This document shows positions 59,011-64,000 of a stretch of DNA of 64,000 nucleotides, piece by piece; within the stretch, counting starts at the first letter, position 1, and each line of letters opens with the position of its first letter. The translations under genes were made by a program, and so were the position numbers. Origin of the DNA: Selaginella moellendorffii (taxonomy: Eukaryota; Streptophyta; Lycopodiopsida; Selaginellales; Selaginellaceae); the NCBI RefSeq assembly GCF_000143415.4, contig NW_003314264.1:746014-810013 (forward strand). Reading direction: 5' to 3'. The notes under the pieces are model-generated. The model made no database searches, was not told where the DNA came from, and worked only from the letters and a program-made list of their open reading frames with translations.

Positions 59011-60872
59011 TATCCAAGTATATTCTAGGTATATCCACTACCATCCCTACAAATTTTGCTTAAGCAAACCAAAAACTCATAAGATATATATACAACACTT
59101 AAGAAACTCAAAAAAACTCATGTTTTTCTTTTAAAATACTAAGTAATTAGATTAAGTAGATACTAAGTAAATAGATTAAGCCCTTGGAGTATGGAAGGAA
59201 ATGCCTCCAAAGCAAAAAATCTCAGTCTAAAGCACTCACAAGAATCAAGTGAAGTATCAATGCTTGCGGAAGATGCCACAATCGCCTGTGGGTGGTGCCA
59301 TGGCTAGCATCCTATGGTTGGAGAGGTTTGGAGTGATGTACCATGATCCACAACACTCTGACATAGTAGCTAAACCAAGTGCATGAGTGCAACAAGCTTG
59401 TAGATTCTCTAGACAGTGACAATTTTTCTCAAGTGCCAGCCCAACTCTCTTCAGGAGTTTCTCCGGGAGAGGCTTGGAGAAGGTCAAAAGAAAAGTTGTG
59501 GCTAGAAATGGTCTCTAAATTATTGCAAATGTGTGCTTGTGGGCACTGGAAGTGACATACATATGCCTTTAAGATTGTTGTGTAAAGGCAAGGTTTGCTG
59601 GTGGATATGGGCTCCAAGAGAGGAAGAAATATCTAGTTCACAACTGCAAACTCCCTTAGCAACACAAATACGAGTGGTTCAAGTGAAAGTGAAAGTGGCC
59701 TTAATGGTGACCACAACTGCATCTCTGCCTAGTCTTACTGAGCCTGGTCATCCATAAGCTAAGGATCCACTGCTTCTACTGGAAAATTTATGTGCAAGTC
59801 ACCCCCTCCAGTAGAGAACTGTCTGACGTTGAAGCTGGGAAGAACCACCTCTAGTGCCTAAGGTTGTGTGAGGAGGTCCTTAAGAGAATCCTCTTTTGGC
59901 CCCTCATCATGATATGTGGCAAAAAATTGCTCTCCAAAGGCACCACTAAACTATATTGTCCTCTAAATTGGGCATTTTAGGAATCTCAAGAATCGTTCCT
60001 TGATCCTTTGCCTTCCTTGAGCCTGAGTGAGACTTAGAGTGGATAAAGAGGAAGTTGAGGAACAAGATTGTCAAATCCATATGGAAAAAGTTGACCATGT
60101 TACATCCCAAAGGTTGAGACTCTATCCCCATATCAGTGTATGACAAGCAAGCACTAAATTGTTGTGGAGAGGAGCCTGGTCGTGCTCTTGCAATCTAAGC
60201 CATGTCCTAAGAGGCTAGTTCTTGTCCTTTAACATTGAGGACTGTTACCTGGCTGGCTCCTTGCCCAATATACAGCTAGCAGTTCTCAAAATTGAACAAG
60301 CAAGGTGCCACTTCTAACCATGGCAGGCCAAGTATAACAAACTTCTCTTGTCTAGAGGCTCCCAAAGCAACATAGTCAATGATGGGGAAGTTGGCCGTAT
60401 ATGAACTTGCATGTCCATAAAGAACTTAGTGACCAATACTAAGTCTGGTGTACAAGAGCTTCTAATAGAGACTTTACCAAGCTCCCAAGTGGAATGGATG
60501 AAAAAAACTAAAGAAATGAGAGAAAGAAGGCACATGGCAGAAAAGAGAGAAGGAGAAGAAGAAGAAATATTGGTATTGTGCCTTTTGGGAGTGGACAATG
60601 GTGGAGCTTGAAGTCCCCAACATGGAAGACATTGTGCATACAGACTCCTGGTGGCAATGTGAAGAGGTGAGAAAACCCCTCTTCGCTGGAAATCTATTGT
60701 TAGTAAGAAAACAAAAGAGACAATGGCCCGATCTCCAAGGGCAGAGAAGAAGCACGAGTAAAAGAATGCTGTGTATTGATAAGACAAACGATGGAATGGA
60801 GATAGGGATCCACAATTTGGATTCCCCCTTTTGAAATGCTAGCGGTTCTAACTGCTAGCATATACCATATGC
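59011..60872. other. Intergenic sequence without recognised genes
   Basis: Open frames of 60-157 codons have no recognisable composition or motif. The segment ends in a short inverted repeat (tgctagcggttctaactgctagca, about 60839) that may mark the border of the gypsy element. Confidence 0.35.
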
Positions 60873-60972
60873 TGTGCATGATTTAATCTATGGCTCCGAT
60901 GCAGCCCTGGGTTCAAAGTCAGAGTCCCCTGAACCTTGTTTTTGGTTGAGACACTCTGCTTCCCTGACAGAA

Positions 60973-61560
60973 CTAGACACCGTCCTCGGTGCGAACATAG
61001 TCAGTTTCCATCGCTTGTTGCTGCTGCTGCTCCAGTCGATAGAGGCGACGTTTTTGCTGTGGGAGTGTAAGCTCGTGGTTAGGGACGCTGTCTGGTGGAT
61101 CTGTCCCATCTTCCTGGAGGTCGGCTACCTCAGCCAGCAGGGCGGTATGATCATCCTTGAGTTTTCGGTAGCGGGTGTTGAGCTCTTCGTATTTGAATTT
61201 GTAGGTGAATTCGTGAGCTGCTGATGGGGTTGATGGCTGCTTGGAGATGATCTTCCTGATGTCCCGGAGGTCAGTGCGGATCTGCTTCATCTCTTCAATC
61301 TGAGTATCCAGCCGGTGGTTTAAAGGCTCATAAAATTCCTTCTTGATCGCTCCCCGGGTGTATATGAAGGAGTCTTGCTTGAGAAGATGCTGTGCAATGT
61401 CTGCTGGTGTTGGGAAGTAGTTTGCTTGCTCGCGGTACATGCGTTGATCCAGGGCTTCAAACAACTTGCGGGTGCAGTAGCTTGGGTCGCGAAGTTTATC
61501 TTCGTACTCCTTCCTGATCTCATCATAATCACGGCGTACCTGACTCTGTGGCTGAGGCAT
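60973..61560 (-). CDS. Post-integrase coiled-coil protein of the gypsy element
   Basis: 195 residues starting MPQPQSQVRRDYDEIRKEYE. Strongly charged heptad-like segments (IEEMKQIRTDLRDIRKII and YEELNTRYRKLKDDHTALLA) predict a coiled coil, and a poly-Gln run lies near the C-terminus. No known domain recognised. Intact from start to stop. Confidence 0.5.
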   Translation of the reverse strand: MPQPQSQVRRDYDEIRKEYEDKLRDPSYCTRKLFEALDQRMYREQANYFPTPADIAQHLLKQDSFIYTRGAIKKEFYEPLNHRLDTQIEEMKQIRTDLRDIRKIISKQPSTPSAAHEFTYKFKYEELNTRYRKLKDDHTALLAEVADLQEDGTDPPDSVPNHELTLPQQKRRLYRLEQQQQQAMETDYVRTEDGV

Positions 61561-61947
61561 GGTTGCTGCTCCTGCTCCTGCTCGGTGATCCTGGTGTTTC
61601 TCGCTAGGGTTCGCTCTGTTCTTGGTCCCGGGAGTTGAAGTTACTGGAGGCTGAATCTGCTTCGTTGGATGTGGGTGACGTGGTTGGGCCAGATTCTGTG
61701 AGGTGGTTGGAGATGAGCTTTTCAGTTTGATGGTGGATGAACGGCCCAGATGTGGCGTTGAAATTAATTTATCCGTTGAGAAATTTTTCGCTTGGAATTT
61801 TGTTGAAGGGCGGAATTTTTGTGAATGCTGGTCGTGGTATTTGCTGGAAGAGACATGGTTGCGTGTTCTTCAAGTGATTGGCGAAGGTAGTCAATGTTTT
61901 CTTTTGTAGAACGTGTCAAGGAGGTCGGGGCGTTGAGAATGTTGTTC

Positions 61948-62246
61948 TCAGCTGGTGTAGAAATTGAGTTCTGGGCGATCAACTGACGTTTTTCTTTGGC
62001 GATGTTGATGTGTTTGTGAGAAGTTGTCAGTTTTGGGGCTGATTCGAGTGGATGCGGGCTCTGGGGTGATTGTTGATGGTGGTGTGAGTTGTGTTCCTTG
62101 TCGCTGATGATGAGGTGCTCTCGGATCAGCGGTTTGGGAGCTGGATTCGCTGGTGTTTTGCGTGTGAAGCAACGGCGAAGTGGAGTTGAATTGTTGGAGT
62201 GTTTGTTGCTGGAGCTGGTGTTGTTGGAGTGAGTTGAGCCTGATTG
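61948..62246 (-). other. Gln/Thr/Ser-rich open stretch following the 62247 stop
   Basis: A frame overlapping the previous gene stays open to 61948 and encodes a Gln- and Thr-rich tail. It could be reached by a frameshift or be a spacer. Low confidence that it is translated. Confidence 0.25.
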
Positions 62247-63113
62247 TTAAGATGCTGGCTTCGGTTTCTTGCTGGGAGTTGCTCGTTCTGATTCTGAGTG
62301 TTCTTCGGAGCTGTCGCTTTGTTCTGTGGAGTTCGTTTGGGTTGTCCATGGTTGCTTGTTGGGAAGAGCTTGGTGTAGAGCGATCAGCAGTGGGAAGATT
62401 ACTGTGCGCATGGTCCTCTTGTTGAGTGTGGCGAGGATGGTGCGGTCGAGAAGCTTGAGAAGGAGCTCGTGGAGATGATGAGCCACGTTCACACGTTTGC
62501 CGTCGAGTAGAGCTCCGTAGACTTCTGCTGTGCGCTTGCCGATGGTGCGATCTGTTGGGCGAAGTTCGTAGTAGAGGAGGAGGGCTTTGAGTCGATCCAT
62601 ATGCTGCTCCTCGATGTCCTCCCATGTGAGCTCACCGGTAATTTCTCGATTGGCCTTGATGATTTGCTGTGGAACTTCTCCTGAAAATTTGAGCAGTCCC
62701 TTGTTGGAGATTTTGAAAACAGAGGCGATTCTTGCTGGGCTGAGGGTGATCTCGTTGGTGCCGTCGGTTATGGTGCTGTTCTTGGGGTTGAAGGAGGCGG
62801 CCAGTTTCCTCGCTAGTTTCTGATCAGGGTGTGTTGAAAAGGCCTTGTGGAGGAGCTCGAATCCGTGGTCCTTGAGCCAGGTGGTTGTGTCGTTGCTGGG
62901 AAGCCTAGGAATATGGTGTATGACATATCTGAGGCGTCGGGGTGGATGAGCTGGCATCTTTCTCTTCATTTTCTGCGATTGAAGTGCTCGCCCCGTTAGG
63001 GTTCTTGAAACCTGTAACTGTTGGTTGGCTGATCGTGCGGCGCTCGATTGCTGGTGATGAACGGTCGAGATTTGTTGACGGAATTGATGTGGTTTGATTT
63101 GGCTTGATTGCAA
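62247..63113 (-). CDS. Post-integrase protein of the gypsy element (plant-transposon-type)
   Basis: 288 residues. The N-terminus is Gln/Ser-rich; if translation starts at the internal Met (MKRKMPAHPPRRLRYVIHH) the protein is about 240 residues. The core (FNPKNSTITDGTNEITLSP then ARIASVFKISNKGLLKF, later HHLHELLLKLLDRTI) resembles in pattern the putative plant transposon protein region found after integrase or in gag of plant gypsy elements. The C-terminus is Ser/Glu/Lys-rich. Role unknown. Confidence 0.5.
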   Translation of the reverse strand: MQSSQIKPHQFRQQISTVHHQQSSAARSANQQLQVSRTLTGRALQSQKMKRKMPAHPPRRLRYVIHHIPRLPSNDTTTWLKDHGFELLHKAFSTHPDQKLARKLAASFNPKNSTITDGTNEITLSPARIASVFKISNKGLLKFSGEVPQQIIKANREITGELTWEDIEEQHMDRLKALLLYYELRPTDRTIGKRTAEVYGALLDGKRVNVAHHLHELLLKLLDRTILATLNKRTMRTVIFPLLIALHQALPNKQPWTTQTNSTEQSDSSEEHSESERATPSKKPKPAS

Positions 63114-63286
63114 ATCAATGGTGGATATTGGTGATGAAGTTAACTCAAGTTCAACTGTTGATATTTGCTCAGGTGGCGTTGATCCAATGGTAGCTTGGGA
63201 CTTACAGATTTTTGCTGCTGTTTGTTGCTGAAGTTGGTGGATGAGTTCGTGTTGAGTTGAGTTGAGTTGTATTGAATTGATTTGAG

Positions 63287-64000
63287 TTAAAGTTTGTCTA
63301 TTGGGGTGAGTGTTGATTGTTGGTTTTGGGGTGTTTGTCGGTTTGGGTCTGAAATTTGTTGAGGTGCTGATGTTGAATATGTTGACGTGATATGGTCGAA
63401 GCTTGTTGAGGTTGACGATCTCAGTGAAGTCTTCGGTGAGTGTGCCGACTTTGGCGGTGCCGTTGGGGTATAGTTCAATGATTTTGAAAGGTCCTTGCCA
63501 GTTGGTGTGAAGTTTTCGGCCAAGTTTGTCGATGGGTCCTCGGTACCAGAGAACATGGTCGTCGACGCTGTATTTGGGAATCTTATGCCGGGATGCTTGT
63601 CGGTCATGTCGAGCCTTTCTCTGTTTTTGGATGGCATGAAGTGTCCAGAGGGCGTTGAGTCAGAGTTCGTCGAGATGTTCGAGTTGCTGAAGCCTTTCTC
63701 AAACTGCATGTCGGGTGTCGAGATTATACTTGACGGTGACTCGCATGCTTGGGACGATGAATTCAATTGGTGTGATGGCTTCTGTTCCAAAGGCGAGTTT
63801 GAATGGCGTCATGTCAGTGGTGACTTTATACGCAGTGCGATAGGCCCAAAGTACGTCGAGAAGTTTGTCGTCCCAGTCTTTGCCGGAATCGTTGATGACT
63901 TTTTTGAGGATGGTCTTCAGTGTTTTGTTCGTTGCTTCTGCTTGACCGTTGCCTTGAGGATAGTATGGTGTCGACGTTTTGTGTCGGATTTTGAACTCGG
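63287..64000 (-). pseudogene. Gypsy integrase, C-terminal part
   Basis: The minus strand reads TSTPYYPQGNGQAEATNKTL at the window edge, then KDWDDKLLDVLWAYRTAYK, MTPFKLAFGTEAITPIEF, DDHVLWYRGPIDKLGRKL and WQGPFKIIELYPNGTAKV. This is the standard end of a Tat/Athila-type integrase. Two in-frame TGA codons (near 63698 and 63662), both explainable as CGA changes, break it. Confidence 0.85.

Larger units (their letters stand above)
60873..64000 (-). mobile_element. Ty3/gypsy retrotransposon, 3' part, with frames after integrase
   Basis: The minus strand enters with integrase sequence at the window edge and continues through at least two further open frames before reaching A+T-rich sequence. No LTR could be delimited because its partner lies outside the window. 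It differs from the chromovirus, having no chromodomain and extra downstream frames, as in Tat/Athila-type plant elements. Confidence 0.7.

Noticed and set aside
60314-60787. 157-codon minus-strand frame
   Set aside because: Phe/Ser/Leu-rich composition typical of antisense of purine-rich DNA; no motif.

Overview
The window is nuclear DNA of a land plant, most probably a lycophyte of the Selaginella type. I infer this from many spliced genes with very short GT-AG introns (about 45-60 nt), two large intronless pentatricopeptide-repeat (PPR) genes, small intergenic gaps, plant-type proteins (RPD3-like histone deacetylase, LEA_1 protein, plastid-type EF-P, ARID protein) and chromovirus, TRIM and TIR transposons. 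The species call is inference.

Left part (1-29.8 kb): a stack of nested mobile elements. The outermost layer I can trace is a badly decayed chromovirus (about 3.7-5.67 kb and 29.39-29.8 kb). Inside it lie TRIM repeats, another LTR-type repeat and a 12-bp minisatellite. A full-length chromovirus (8758-27592, 5-bp target duplication GTTCC) sits inside these. Its 3' LTR carries a complete 595-bp TRIM (duplication ACAAG), and its gag-pol is split by a 10,844-bp terminal-inverted-repeat DNA transposon (13973-24816, duplication GGAA). A second, partial copy of this transposon occupies 1-3509 in the opposite orientation. A 286-bp derivative lies at 55758-56043.

The DNA transposon is the most unusual object here. 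It carries two divergent genes. One encodes a transposase-like protein with an RNase H/DDE-like core (DUF7869-type motifs). The other encodes a large protein with a possible ParB-like N-terminal segment, a long acidic tract and a C-terminal FCP1-like HAD phosphatase domain. Some 25 copies of a 22-bp palindrome (half-site ATGGCATGWGG) are scattered through the element. At least nine of them sit one per intron inside 45-60-nt introns. The small derivative keeps only the ends and two palindromes, so the palindrome looks like a functional cis element. All copies are broken, mainly by CAG-to-TAG type changes.

Right part (32.6-54.2 kb): a compact run of ordinary host genes. In order they are a LEA_1 protein, a Pru/PH-like domain protein, a secreted cyanovirin-N homologue, a class I histone deacetylase, a SAP30-like subunit of the same type of complex, adenosine kinase, a PPR protein, plastid EF-P, a second PPR protein, an organellar AAA ATPase and an ARID-domain protein. 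Several pairs share short divergent promoters.

The remainder (54.2-60.8 kb) is AT-rich and mostly empty. The last 3 kb is the 3' part of another Ty3/gypsy element with extra open frames downstream of integrase.
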